Positions 9,801 through 17,102 of a DNA stretch of 64,000 nucleotides are shown piece after piece. A program made the translations under genes and the position numbers. Below the pieces are notes generated by a model, which saw only the letters and a list, made by a program, of their open reading frames with translations, made no database searches and was not told the origin of the DNA. Numbering within the stretch: position 1 is the first letter of the stretch; every line of letters starts with the position of its first letter. Source of the DNA: an uncultured Clostridia bacterium (lineage in GTDB: Bacteria; Bacillota; Clostridia; TANB77; CAG-465); contig CAOYAN010000006.1 in the NCBI GenBank assembly GCA_948562205.1, forward strand, positions 1-64,000. Direction: 5' to 3'.

Positions 9801-11186
9801 TTGCTCTTCAAATAAATCAATAACTGATTTTTCTTTTGTATAAAATTTTTGTGTATTATTATAACTTTCAAGTAATTTTTTATCCTCAAAAGAAAGTATA
9901 TTAATACTATCTACAGTTACATTAATATTATCTAAAAAATTTTCTATCATTGTAATTAATCTTAAATGTAAATATTTAATTTCTTCAAGACTAAATAATT
10001 CTTTTAGAAAATCATAATTTATTTCAAGTATTCCTGTATCATCCATGTCTAATATATGTATTTGTAAATCTTCCGCTTGTGTATTATTTGAGTACCATTT
10101 AGTTGAATAGATGGACTCTTCTTCATAATTTGCTTTTGCATTTTGGTATGATAATAATATGCTGTATAAATTCTCTTTTATATCGCTCTTACTTCTAATA
10201 TCACTTAGTATACTATCATATGGAAAACTTTGATGCCTAAAACATGACATAGTATTACTAGCTATACTTTTTGCAAGATCTAATACTTTTATATTCTCTT
10301 CAATTTTTATTCTAATTGGAAGTGTTGCTATAAACAATCCTATTATTTGTTTTTCTCTAAAATTTTTTCTATTTAGTGTCGGTGATCCTATTATAACATC
10401 ATCTATATTTTTAGTTCTATATATATATACTGATAAAATTGTAAGAAATAAAATATATGGTGATATTTTATTCTCTTTACAAAATATAATTATTTTATCA
10501 TTTATTATTTTATCTAATTTTACATTATATCTATTTGAATAATTAGAAATATTACTAGTTTTATCTTTTAATCTTACTACATTTGAAACCCCATCTAAAT
10601 ATTCTTTATAATATTTGCTATCTTTTATATATTTTTCACTTTTGCTATATGAATTTTGGAATTCAATAAACTCGATATAACTTGGATATGTAATGTTTTC
10701 CTCTACATTTTCTTTTACATTTGTATAAGTTTTAGTAAATTGTTCTATAATCTTAGAAAAACTCCAAGCATCAGATATTATATGATGTATTCTTAAAAGT
10801 ACACTACCCTTTGTATTAGAGTATTTTAATATCTTAAATTCATATAATTTTTTACTAAACATATCAATCTTAGTATTTGCAATATTTTGAATATATTCTT
10901 CTATTTCTTGATTTGATAATGATGTCATATCAACTACTTCTATTTTCTCATAATTATAATCCTTAATTATTTGATATACATCACTAGAATTCATGTAAAT
11001 ATTAATTCTCATTGCATCATTATTTTTTATAATTTCATTTATAGCTATATCACAAAACTTAATATCAAACTCTTTATTTATATTAATAATACCAGTTATC
11101 ATATTTATACTAGTATCACTATACACTTTATCAACTAAAAAAATATTTTTTTGTGGGAACGTTAAATCATACATCTTACTATCCAT
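6867..11186 (-). CDS. single-module NRPS, C-A-T-reductase
   Basis: 1439-residue cytosolic non-ribosomal peptide synthetase. Condensation domain 1-430, with HHIISDAWS at 134-142. Adenylation domain about 450-945: A3 LIYTSGSTGNPKG (601-613), A5 YGPTETT (741-747), A7 YLTGDLGR, A10 K930. Carrier domain about 955-1025 with phosphopantetheine Ser986 in GADSLMAI. Reductase domain 1062-1439 with G1069-x2-G1072-x2-G1075 and catalytic T1198, Y1238, K1242. By-eye specificity code is DILQLGVIWK, one conservative change from the published glycine code DILQLGLIWK. A C domain first and no upstream module suggest an acyl donor in trans. The reductase should release an aldehyde or, after two reductions, an alcohol. 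No phosphopantetheinyl transferase gene is nearby. Confidence 0.93.
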   Translation of the reverse strand: MDSKMYDLTFPQKNIFLVDKVYSDTSINMITGIININKEFDIKFCDIAINEIIKNNDAMRINIYMNSSDVYQIIKDYNYEKIEVVDMTSLSNQEIEEYIQNIANTKIDMFSKKLYEFKILKYSNTKGSVLLRIHHIISDAWSFSKIIEQFTKTYTNVKENVEENITYPSYIEFIEFQNSYSKSEKYIKDSKYYKEYLDGVSNVVRLKDKTSNISNYSNRYNVKLDKIINDKIIIFCKENKISPYILFLTILSVYIYRTKNIDDVIIGSPTLNRKNFREKQIIGLFIATLPIRIKIEENIKVLDLAKSIASNTMSCFRHQSFPYDSILSDIRSKSDIKENLYSILLSYQNAKANYEEESIYSTKWYSNNTQAEDLQIHILDMDDTGILEINYDFLKELFSLEEIKYLHLRLITMIENFLDNINVTVDSINILSFEDKKLLESYNNTQKFYTKEKSVIDLFEEQVLKNKDNIALIFENKKITYNELNKKANIVANYLLKIGIKRNDIIPIMMKRSEELIITILAILKCRATYLPIDISYPKDRIEYILKNSKSSFGIKDKESNFDFCGINLEYIDFEKLYSSENLNNKNNLNIPFEDSDISYLIYTSGSTGNPKGVLVSSKNLINFVYGINEELNINSSDKIVSITTISFDIFGLEIFLPLVNGATIVLANEVECIDGEKLDSLCLKLDVTVIQTTPTKLKMLLNKTEYIYKMKKILLGGERVSKDFVDRLKSITKACIYDVYGPTETTIWSTIQDITNSLKVSAGRPIANTKIYILDKKNRVLPIGVSGQIAISGEGVSLGYYDNKEATDKNYIYSQKLKEKIYLTGDLGRIDFNSKLSVLDRVDLQVKLNGQRIELEDIEKNIEMYENIKEAIVILKENRFLVCYYIKNDNNEKVDKNDLLKFLYNKLPTYMIPVVYKELEHFPLTLNGKIDRKKISSFDVDFDSTKILEKPKTKLQETLYLVFAKVLGREDFGINDRFFEMGADSLMAIKAQIELLSYGIHIEYKNLLKYQSIKGLEGYIKRNKKENKDNILENYDDYNDYNDILLKNKTVKKDKIKKSGVENILLTGVTGFLGMHILDSFMKNEKGKIYCIIRSKDKKNSNDRFLEILHYYFGEKYDLEIGNRIIILQGNFIEENLGIKKEKYDEIIKNIDLVIHSAACVKHYGYADYFKKVNIDGTKNIAKFCFENNKKLIHISTISVSGNSFEMMNSNEIFNNTIDFDETCFYKKQNLDNIYVYTKFKAEETVLDYMKKGLQANILRVGNLTGRYSDLKFQHNICDNAFSNKIKTFIDIGYFPVSNSDIDIEFTPVDSCADAIIKISEYFNNYHNIFHLYDNNHIKIDMFIKILRELGTDVKIIDDESFVKMVEEISHSKNNDILNGIVNDLNEKNMLNYKTNVSVKSEYTQSYLKELGFCFPKIDNEYIRKYIDYLREIGFIKK

Positions 11187-11226
11187 ATATATACCTCATT
11201 TCTAGCAAACACTTACGCTTAAAGTT

Positions 11227-11255
11227 AGTATATCAGAAATAAAAATTTTAATCAA
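11227..11255 (-). promoter_or_regulatory. promoter of NRPS operon
   Basis: On the minus strand TTGATT (11250-11255), a 17-base spacer and TATACT (11227-11232), about 35 bases upstream of the NRPS start codon, which has GAGGT in front of it. Confidence 0.7.
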
Positions 11256-11732
11256 CTATTTTAGATATAAAAGAAATTGTAATAATTAGAAAAGGAGAAA
11301 AAAATATAATACAACTAAAATAATACATATTTCAAAATTTGAACCAAAAAAATCAACTTTACAGTTGATAAGTTAGTTGGTGCCCTAACTAGACACGTTT
11401 TCGAAATCGTTAGGGCAAAAAAATATCTATTTTCAACTCTTAATTATAGTTATATCAATAATTTGCAAGAATTATATTTGCAAACTTGTTTTTTGACTAT
11501 ATTTAATGTAACATACAATACTTAAAATTACAAGGGTTAAATCAAAATAATATTTTCAAAAATTTGTTTTGTTCACTTGTATTTTATCTAATAATGTTGT
11601 ATAGTTGTAGACATAGAAAATGAGAATAAGCGAAGTGTGTTGCCACCTTTGACAACTTAGTATTTACAAAAACCTCCACAACTTAGTTTGTGAGATTGAA
11701 TATAGGAGGTGGTTAATATGGTAGAATCAGCA
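11256..11732. other. intergenic region with two hairpins
   Basis: No convincing gene. It holds a 7-bp hairpin followed by T7 on the minus strand (terminator, 11345-11369) and an 8-bp inverted repeat GCCCTAAC / GTTAGGGC (11382-11389 with 11409-11416) around a 19-base loop. At its right end AGGAGGTGG (11704-11712) precedes a plus-strand frame of only eight codons. I see nothing else here. Confidence 0.6.
11345..11369 (-). terminator. terminator upstream of NRPS operon
   Basis: Stem 11352-11358 with 11363-11369 (7 bp, loop 4), then T7 on the minus strand. It insulates the NRPS promoter from the accessory operon that runs towards it on the same strand. Confidence 0.6.
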
Positions 11733-11822
11733 TTAATAAAGTAATATTATAAATACTACTATTGCTAATGTTCCAAATACTAACTCTACTATTGAACTAA
11801 TTAAACTCAATTTACTTTTCAT
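11733..11822 (-). CDS. small membrane peptide, 29 residues
   Basis: A 29-codon frame from ATG 11822, with GAGG six bases upstream. It begins MKSKLSLISS and is otherwise one hydrophobic helix (FGTLAIVVFIILLY). It follows the zinc-ribbon gene by 27 bases on the same strand, so it could be the last gene of that operon. The size and character also fit a small toxin, but no antisense RNA promoter is evident. Unrecognised. Confidence 0.4.
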   Translation of the reverse strand: MKSKLSLISSIVELVFGTLAIVVFIILLY

Positions 11823-11849
11823 ATTTACCTCATTCCTAAATTGTAAGCT

Positions 11850-12218
11850 TTATTTTTCTTTTTTATAAATACTTTCACAATATTTACAAGTAATTCTCAT
11901 TTCATAGCTAGTTACTTTTTTATCTAATATTGTAATTAAAGGCTCACTATCTTTTGGACAACAAAATCTATTTTTTATAATAATTAGTTCATCATTACAA
12001 TTTTGACCTACCTTACTATCTTCAAAATCTAGTATTGCACTACCTTGATTTCCACAATTACATTTATATTTTAATTCTAATCTATCATAAGTTGAATAAC
12101 ATAAATAGCCTATATTTTCATTGCATTTATCACAATACATCCACCCACCATAATTAGTCGCTAATCTTGTATTTACTAATTCTTTATTTTTTAATACTCT
12201 TGCCATAGCTTTATCCAT
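11850..12218 (-). CDS. cysteine-rich zinc-ribbon-like protein
   Basis: 122 residues, not recognised. Cysteines come in pairs suited to metal binding: CDKC near residue 24, CNC near 50, CC near 84 and CKYC near 112, giving one or two zinc-ribbon-like modules. No membrane segment. The start is either 12218 or the in-frame ATG at 12206; AAGGGATGG overlaps the first and is better spaced for the second. It lies between two tiny membrane-protein genes in the operon that begins with the esterase pseudogene. Confidence 0.65.
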   Translation of the reverse strand: MDKAMARVLKNKELVNTRLATNYGGWMYCDKCNENIGYLCYSTYDRLELKYKCNCGNQGSAILDFEDSKVGQNCNDELIIIKNRFCCPKDSEPLITILDKKVTSYEMRITCKYCESIYKKEK

Positions 12219-12238
12219 CCCTTAAAATTATAGCTTTA

Positions 12239-12382
12239 CTATTTTGCAATGAATCTATAAATAGCATAAACTAGCCATATAATCCAAGAATATGCCCAAG
12301 CCTTAAATACAATACTTACTGTTAAATATACAATAGCAACTATTATTGCTATTATCCAATTCATTATTTTTTTCTTATCCAT
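12239..12382 (-). CDS. small membrane protein, 47 residues
   Basis: A 47-residue frame from ATG 12382, with a strong ribosome binding site (AGGAGG about 10 bases upstream). The sequence starts MDKKKIMNWIIAIIVAIVYL and reads as two membrane helices separated by a short KAWAYSW turn. Gene order and spacing (VanZ 40 bases upstream, zinc-ribbon gene 20 bases downstream) support a real operon member. Function unknown. Confidence 0.65.
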   Translation of the reverse strand: MDKKKIMNWIIAIIVAIVYLTVSIVFKAWAYSWIIWLVYAIYRFIAK

Positions 12383-12422
12383 TATTTTATACCTCCTCGA
12401 TAAATTGTAATTTATTATTATT

Positions 12423-12947
12423 CTAATTTAGAATTTTAAATTTATTTTTAACTAATTTATATAATATAAATCCTATTATACCACCAATAACGTTGGTAAT
12501 TAAATCAGTAACATCACAACTTCTATAATGAAGTAAGAACACTGTCATTATCAACTGAATCATTTCTATTACAAAACTTAATAAAAGTGTTGATATTATA
12601 ACTCTAATTATGCTAATATTCTTTTTTAAACTTGAAAGTAAAAAACCAAAAGGTATGGTCATTATTATATTCAAAATTACTTGTTTTAACGCTCCAGAAT
12701 ATCCTGAAATCAAATCATTAAATGGTTTTATATGCACATAAGTAAAATTGATTGAACTATGATATTTCCACTTTGGGTCTAAAGTAAAATCAATTGGTAA
12801 AATTGTTACACACAATACTAAAAATAAATATATATACATAATAGAAAACTTAAGAATAAATTTCTTTTCTTTTTTCTTCAAATATGTTTGATATATAATA
12901 CAATATATCAATGCAATTATTATAAAACTTTGTATATATCCTAGCAT
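12423..12947 (-). CDS. VanZ-like membrane protein
   Basis: 174 residues from the chosen ATG at 12947, which has GGAGGT in front; the frame extends 17 codons further up without a site. Four to five membrane helices and the VanZ hallmarks KPFNDLI, NIIMTIPFGFLL and SFVIEMIQL. VanZ relatives include the teicoplanin-resistance protein, but most chromosomal copies have no proven role. It follows the frameshifted esterase by about 55 bases. Confidence 0.85.
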   Translation of the reverse strand: MLGYIQSFIIIALIYCIIYQTYLKKKEKKFILKFSIMYIYLFLVLCVTILPIDFTLDPKWKYHSSINFTYVHIKPFNDLISGYSGALKQVILNIIMTIPFGFLLSSLKKNISIIRVIISTLLLSFVIEMIQLIMTVFLLHYRSCDVTDLITNVIGGIIGFILYKLVKNKFKILN

Positions 12948-13001
12948 TTTTATACCTCCAATTAACTTACAAATTACTATAAATCTTTCAAACTGCAAAA
13001 T

Positions 13002-13797
13002 TTATGAATTATAAAATTCTAAATATTTTTCTAAATTCGATATTATATATGCTCCATTATGGTGTCCTTCATAAATATGGTTTTGTGATACTATTTGCTT
13101 TTTATCTAATATATCTTGCAAAATCTTGCATCCCTCATAAAAGTGTCCTTCATCTTCATTTCCTGCATCTAAATATACTTTAATATCTTTTGAAATTTCA
13201 TTATTTTTAGCAACAGTTATAGGGTCATATTTTTCCCATACTGACATATCTTCAAAATATGGTGTATCTTCTTTCTCTAAAGTTAGTTCTATTGCAGGCA
13301 TGTGTCCTCCAACTTTGCTAAACATATCTTGATGTCTAAATGAATTATGAAGTGCTGCATATCCACCTGCTGAAATACCGCCTATATATCTACCTTCCTT
13401 TGTTTTTATTGTATTAAATTCTTTATCAATTAAAGGTATAACTTCTTTTATAAAATAATCTTCATACATTCCAATATTTATAACAATTCCACTATTTCCT
13501 GGGCTTAATACATCTTTGCTTATTGCAGATGAGTTTATGCCCCTACTGTTTCCGATTCTAGGGCAAACAATTATTAGTGGTTTTATTTTTCCGTTTTTCT
13601 ATCATTTCATCTGCTTTTACATTTATATTCAAGTCATACATAATGCTTTCATTGCCACTTCTACCGTGAAGAAAATATAATACTGGTAGTGGATTTCCAT
13701 TTTCTTCATATTCTTTTGGCAAATACACATTTATTCCCATTTCTTTATCTAGTATATTACTATGAAAATTTATATTCTTAATATTAGATTCACTCAT
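13002..13797 (-). pseudogene. esterase D-like alpha/beta hydrolase, frameshifted
   Basis: Two frames together give one 264-residue hydrolase. The first (13797-13558) has LPVLYFLHGRSGNE, the oxyanion region; the second (to 13002) has the nucleophile elbow GGISAGGY, the acid region YLDAGNEDE and the catalytic His in EGHHNGAY. Reading one A less in the A5 run at 13594-13598 restores the frame: IENGKIKPLIIVCPRIGN continues straight into the downstream part. The total of 796 bases is one more than a multiple of three. Either a real +1 pseudogene or a homopolymer sequencing error. A good promoter (13831-13859) and RBS (TAGGAGAA) remain. Confidence 0.85.
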
Positions 13798-13830
13798 TTT
13801 ATCATTCTCCTATTGTTATTTTACAAAATG

Positions 13831-13859
13831 ATTATAATATAAAAACAGATAATTTTCAA
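13831..13859 (-). promoter_or_regulatory. promoter of esterase-VanZ operon
   Basis: On the minus strand TTGAAA (13854-13859), 17-base spacer, TATAAT (13831-13836), about 30 bases before the esterase start. Confidence 0.7.
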
Positions 13860-13884
13860 CAAATCATCTGCTTAATATTGAATA

Positions 13885-14304
13885 TTATCTTAATAATGCG
13901 ATACTTCCTGTTAATTTATTTACTTGTTTCTTTGTTCCATATATCGCTATTCCAAAATAGTTTATATTATTAGAATCTGCTTTACTAATTTTCTGTATAT
14001 ACTCATCATAGGTTTTACAACTTTGAGCAACATCAGAAAAATCTGCAACTATCATATCTTTATATTCTTCTTTATATAAAGTATCTCGCAAATTATTTAA
14101 CATTTCTTTATTTCCTTTTAATATCGGAATTGGTATTTCTATTATTCCTAAATGTTCATTTTCATTTTTATCTACTACATCTTTTCCAACTACATTTGGA
14201 TAATGACTTCCTAATGTATTTCCTAATATTGCAGTTGTATTAGCAATTATTCCAAGTGGTAAGTTTTCATCAACCACCATAACACATTTTCTTTCTTCAT
14301 TCAT
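13885..14304 (-). CDS. DUF2000 family protein
   Basis: 139 residues beginning MNEERKCVMVVDENLPLGII. The pattern KCVxVVDExLPxGxIANTxAxLGxTLG, with a histidine soon after, is that of DUF2000. Small proteins of this family have no established activity. The start at 14304 has AAAGGA upstream and overlaps the end of the AraC gene by 8 bases, so the two are translationally coupled. The longer open frame to 14406 lies inside the AraC gene and is not needed. Confidence 0.85.
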   Translation of the reverse strand: MNEERKCVMVVDENLPLGIIANTTAILGNTLGSHYPNVVGKDVVDKNENEHLGIIEIPIPILKGNKEMLNNLRDTLYKEEYKDMIVADFSDVAQSCKTYDEYIQKISKADSNNINYFGIAIYGTKKQVNKLTGSIALLR

Positions 14305-15124
14305 TTTTGTTAGTCCTTTCTTCAAATATAATTTGATACTGTTTAGGTGTAATTCCAATAGTTTCCTTAAATAAATTTGTAAAATGACTTTGATCCGAAA
14401 ACCCACATTGTATAGATATATCTATTATAGAATTATTTTGTTGTAACATATTTTTCGCTTGATTTATTCTGTATAATTCTAAATACTTATAAGGTGTTAT
14501 TCCTTTTTCTTTTGTGAATAGTCTTATTAAATGATATTTACTAATAGCTCCAACTTTTGCTAATTTATCTAATGTTATATTGCTTGTATAATTATTTTCT
14601 ATATATTCGCAGACTTCTTTTGTTTTTAGCATTATATCTTCATCAATAGTTTTGAAATCAGCATAATTTTCTAGCAATTCTTTTAAAATCATATAAAACA
14701 ATTCTTCTTTTTCTAATGTTTTTATATTAGACACTATTAGATTACTTAAAAATTCAATTTCTTTAAATAGACTGTCATCACATATCACATTTTTGTTAAA
14801 AATAGCAATATTTTTTGATTTAAAAATTTCATTTACTAAATTATTCATTATTTTTTTTGAAATATGAATTGCACTATAATCTAAACTTTCTTCATCTACA
14901 TCTACACATTCGTGATAGTCATTTGGATTTATAAGTAAGATATTATTTTTTTGAATATTATAATTAGTTGAATTGCAAACAAGTTTTCTATTTCCTTTTC
15001 TTATAATTCCAATTACATAATAATCATGAAAATGTTTAGTAAATGGCTGATGAATACCATTAAAAGTAATAGTTTCTATTTCTAGTTCTTCATCATATAC
15101 AATTCTTCGTTCTTCCTTTATCAT
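14297..15124 (-). CDS. AraC family transcriptional regulator
   Basis: 275 residues. An N-terminal cupin-type sensing domain (1-160, with FTKHFHDYYVIGII) is followed by two AraC helix-turn-helix motifs in the last 100 residues: KLAKVGAISKYHLIRLFTKE and SIIDISIQCGFSDQSHFTNL, ending ITPKQYQ. It binds DNA in response to a small ligand, unknown here. The overlapping DUF2000 gene is its likely functional partner or target. Confidence 0.93.
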   Translation of the reverse strand: MIKEERRIVYDEELEIETITFNGIHQPFTKHFHDYYVIGIIRKGNRKLVCNSTNYNIQKNNILLINPNDYHECVDVDEESLDYSAIHISKKIMNNLVNEIFKSKNIAIFNKNVICDDSLFKEIEFLSNLIVSNIKTLEKEELFYMILKELLENYADFKTIDEDIMLKTKEVCEYIENNYTSNITLDKLAKVGAISKYHLIRLFTKEKGITPYKYLELYRINQAKNMLQQNNSIIDISIQCGFSDQSHFTNLFKETIGITPKQYQIIFEERTNKNE

Positions 15125-15199
15125 TTAATCAATCCCTCACAGTTCTACATAACAATATCACTTTTTTATCAATATTTCTTGTAAAAAATTGCTTAAAAT

Positions 15200-15227
15200 A
15201 AGATTAGTTATATTTCAAACTAATCTT
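15200..15227 (-). terminator. terminator of HTH gene
   Basis: Stem AAGATTAGT / ACTAATCTT (15200-15208 with 15219-15227), with T-rich sequence beyond it on the minus strand, just past the stop of the 140-residue gene. Confidence 0.55.
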
Positions 15228-15256
15228 TATAATAACATATAATTTTTTGCTATATT

Positions 15257-15679
15257 TTATTTTTCAATATCTTTAAGGAAAAATCTCAAAGACATAGTTG
15301 TTATAGCAAGTTTGTATTTATCTTCAACAGAAATTTTACTTTTCTTTAATGATAAAAATTTGTCTATTTCTTTTATATCCACTCCTGACATTTTTGAAAT
15401 TGTCTTTTTTGATATATTATGATAAGACAGTAATACCTTTAAAAAGGCATCTAATTTAAAATCTTTTTCATCTATTGCACTACAATAAAGAAAACTTATT
15501 TTATTAAATAGATTAAATCTATATTCATTATCATTTGGTAGAAAGTTCACATCTCCATTTGCTAATAGATTTATCTGATTATCATCTAATTTTAAATATT
15601 TAGACAATGTTTCTATATTAAAATCATAATCTTCAATTAGACACTTTAATTGTTCTGTTATATCAATATTTTTATTCAC
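15257..15679 (-). CDS. HTH-like regulatory protein, 140 residues
   Basis: Two helical segments resemble XRE-type helix-turn-helix units: FNIETLSKYLKLDDNQINLL near residue 20 and HNISKKTISKMSGVDIKEI near residue 92. No ligand-binding domain or membrane segment is visible. AGGAGTT precedes the start. It lies 40 bases after a polytopic membrane protein on the same strand, and a terminator follows. A small transcriptional regulator is inferred; targets unknown. Confidence 0.65.
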   Translation of the reverse strand: MNKNIDITEQLKCLIEDYDFNIETLSKYLKLDDNQINLLANGDVNFLPNDNEYRFNLFNKISFLYCSAIDEKDFKLDAFLKVLLSYHNISKKTISKMSGVDIKEIDKFLSLKKSKISVEDKYKLAITTMSLRFFLKDIEK

Positions 15680-15723
15680 TTTTAACTCCTTATAAAATTG
15701 TAAATTGTTTCTTTACACATTCG

Positions 15724-16278
15724 CTACTTCATTGCATTAGGAATGTATTTTGATGGTTTTGCAATAAATAACAAATATGTTCCACATATCAATTTAACTG
15801 TCGCATCTGCAATGCAAATAACTGAAACTGGTATACTTGGAAACATATAACCTATTGTTACGATAATTATACATACACTTCCTAGCACTATCATACTCCA
15901 ACCATGTATAAAGAACCACAAGAAGAAATGTATTGATGTTGCCATCAGCACACCCAACCATATCTGTCTCCAATGCCATCCAGGGATAAATGGACCAGCA
16001 ATACAAAACATCAATATGAATAATGCAGCAATCGAAAAATAAATCATATTTATCTGCTTTTTAGAGATATTTCCCTGAGAAAGTTTTTCTCTGACTCTTT
16101 TGTTTACATTGACTCCAAAGAAGCAAGCATAATAGCCTATCAAAAACACAAACGGATTAACAAAAAACTTACCTCCACAAATGATAGATATTATTAATAC
16201 AATTCCAATAAGAATCAACCATAAACCACATTGTTTTTTGTGATTAAACTCCAATATTTCTTTCTTTAAATTAAACAT
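15724..16278 (-). CDS. polytopic membrane protein, 184 residues
   Basis: About six membrane helices with a short basic loop (VNKRVREKLSQGNISKKQ) and the motif PGWHWRQIW between helices. No catalytic signature that I recognise. An internal out-of-frame ORF (15794-16006) is a shadow. It probably shares a transcript with the HTH protein downstream, which may regulate it. Confidence 0.75.
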   Translation of the reverse strand: MFNLKKEILEFNHKKQCGLWLILIGIVLIISIICGGKFFVNPFVFLIGYYACFFGVNVNKRVREKLSQGNISKKQINMIYFSIAALFILMFCIAGPFIPGWHWRQIWLGVLMATSIHFFLWFFIHGWSMIVLGSVCIIIVTIGYMFPSIPVSVICIADATVKLICGTYLLFIAKPSKYIPNAMK

Positions 16279-16394
16279 AATTCAATTCTCCATTCCAAAC
16301 AATAAATTATTATATTGTATTTTGATTCTACCATAAAGATAAATAAAATTCAACTAATCATTTGCCTTTCTAACTTCATATCTTAAACTTTCAT

Positions 16395-17074
16395 TTACAT
16401 ATATTTTTCTACTTTTTCTATAAATTCATCCATCCTATTATTTTTTAAAATAGAATGAGAACAATCTTTCCCTGAAAAATCATGATGTGTTTTTAAATCA
16501 TAAATTGTAAGATTATATTCCTTTAATAAATAAGCGACTAATTTTGCAGCATTATTAAATGTTTTTTCAAAGTTTCCACCACTATTAACACACAATTTAA
16601 TTCCTATTCCATATAAGTTACCTATTTCGTTAGCAGCATGATATGCTACTTCATTATCTGGTATATGATGATATACTTCTTTATCATCAACAGTATAATA
16701 CCAAGATGTAGAATCCATATTGTTTTCAATCAAAAATTGTGCATGATTTTTTGCTCCTGTAGTTTTATCAAAATTATCTGTTTCATGTATTACAATATAT
16801 CTTATCCTTCGTTTTGTACCTGGTCTTGCTTTTGTATTACTTTCAATTAGTTCTGTATGTACTGGAATTCCAAAGACATCAGTTAAAAAACTAGATTTCT
16901 CTGTTATTTCTTTATATCTGCTAATGTAATTTCATTTTCATCTCTACTATTTTCTTGACATATTGTTTCTTGTTCTTTTTTAGAAAAACTTTTTATTAAA
17001 CAAAAAATTATGGATATTATAAGTAAAATTACAATTAATTTTCTTATATTACTTCTTCTTTCTTTTTTATTCAT
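16395..17074 (-). pseudogene. N-acetylmuramoyl-L-alanine amidase, frameshifted
   Basis: The downstream part is an Amidase_2 (PGRP-like) zinc hydrolase: VIHETDNFDKTT with the first zinc His, then YHAANEIGN, and THHDFSGKDCSH near the end. The upstream part starts at ATG 17074 with a signal-anchor helix (KLIVILLIISIIFCLIKSF). The frames change between about 16910 and 16935; one missing base would restore a 226-residue protein. The intact catalytic half has an internal ATG (16733), but that lacks a ribosome binding site and the first zinc ligand. Cell-wall hydrolase function is therefore probably lost, unless the shift is a sequencing error. Confidence 0.8.
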
Positions 17075-17102
17075 TTATTAACTCATCTCTCACTTCGTAT
17101 TT

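Noticed and set aside
11382..11416. GCCCTAAC/GTTAGGGC inverted repeat as an attachment site or riboswitch
   Set aside because: Only one copy was noticed, with no integrase nearby and no recognised aptamer; it is listed just as a hairpin.
11704..11744. A plus-strand gene behind AGGAGGTGG
   Set aside because: The frame has only eight codons (MVESALIK) before TAA. CCTCC upstream could pair with the site, but nothing else supports a gene.
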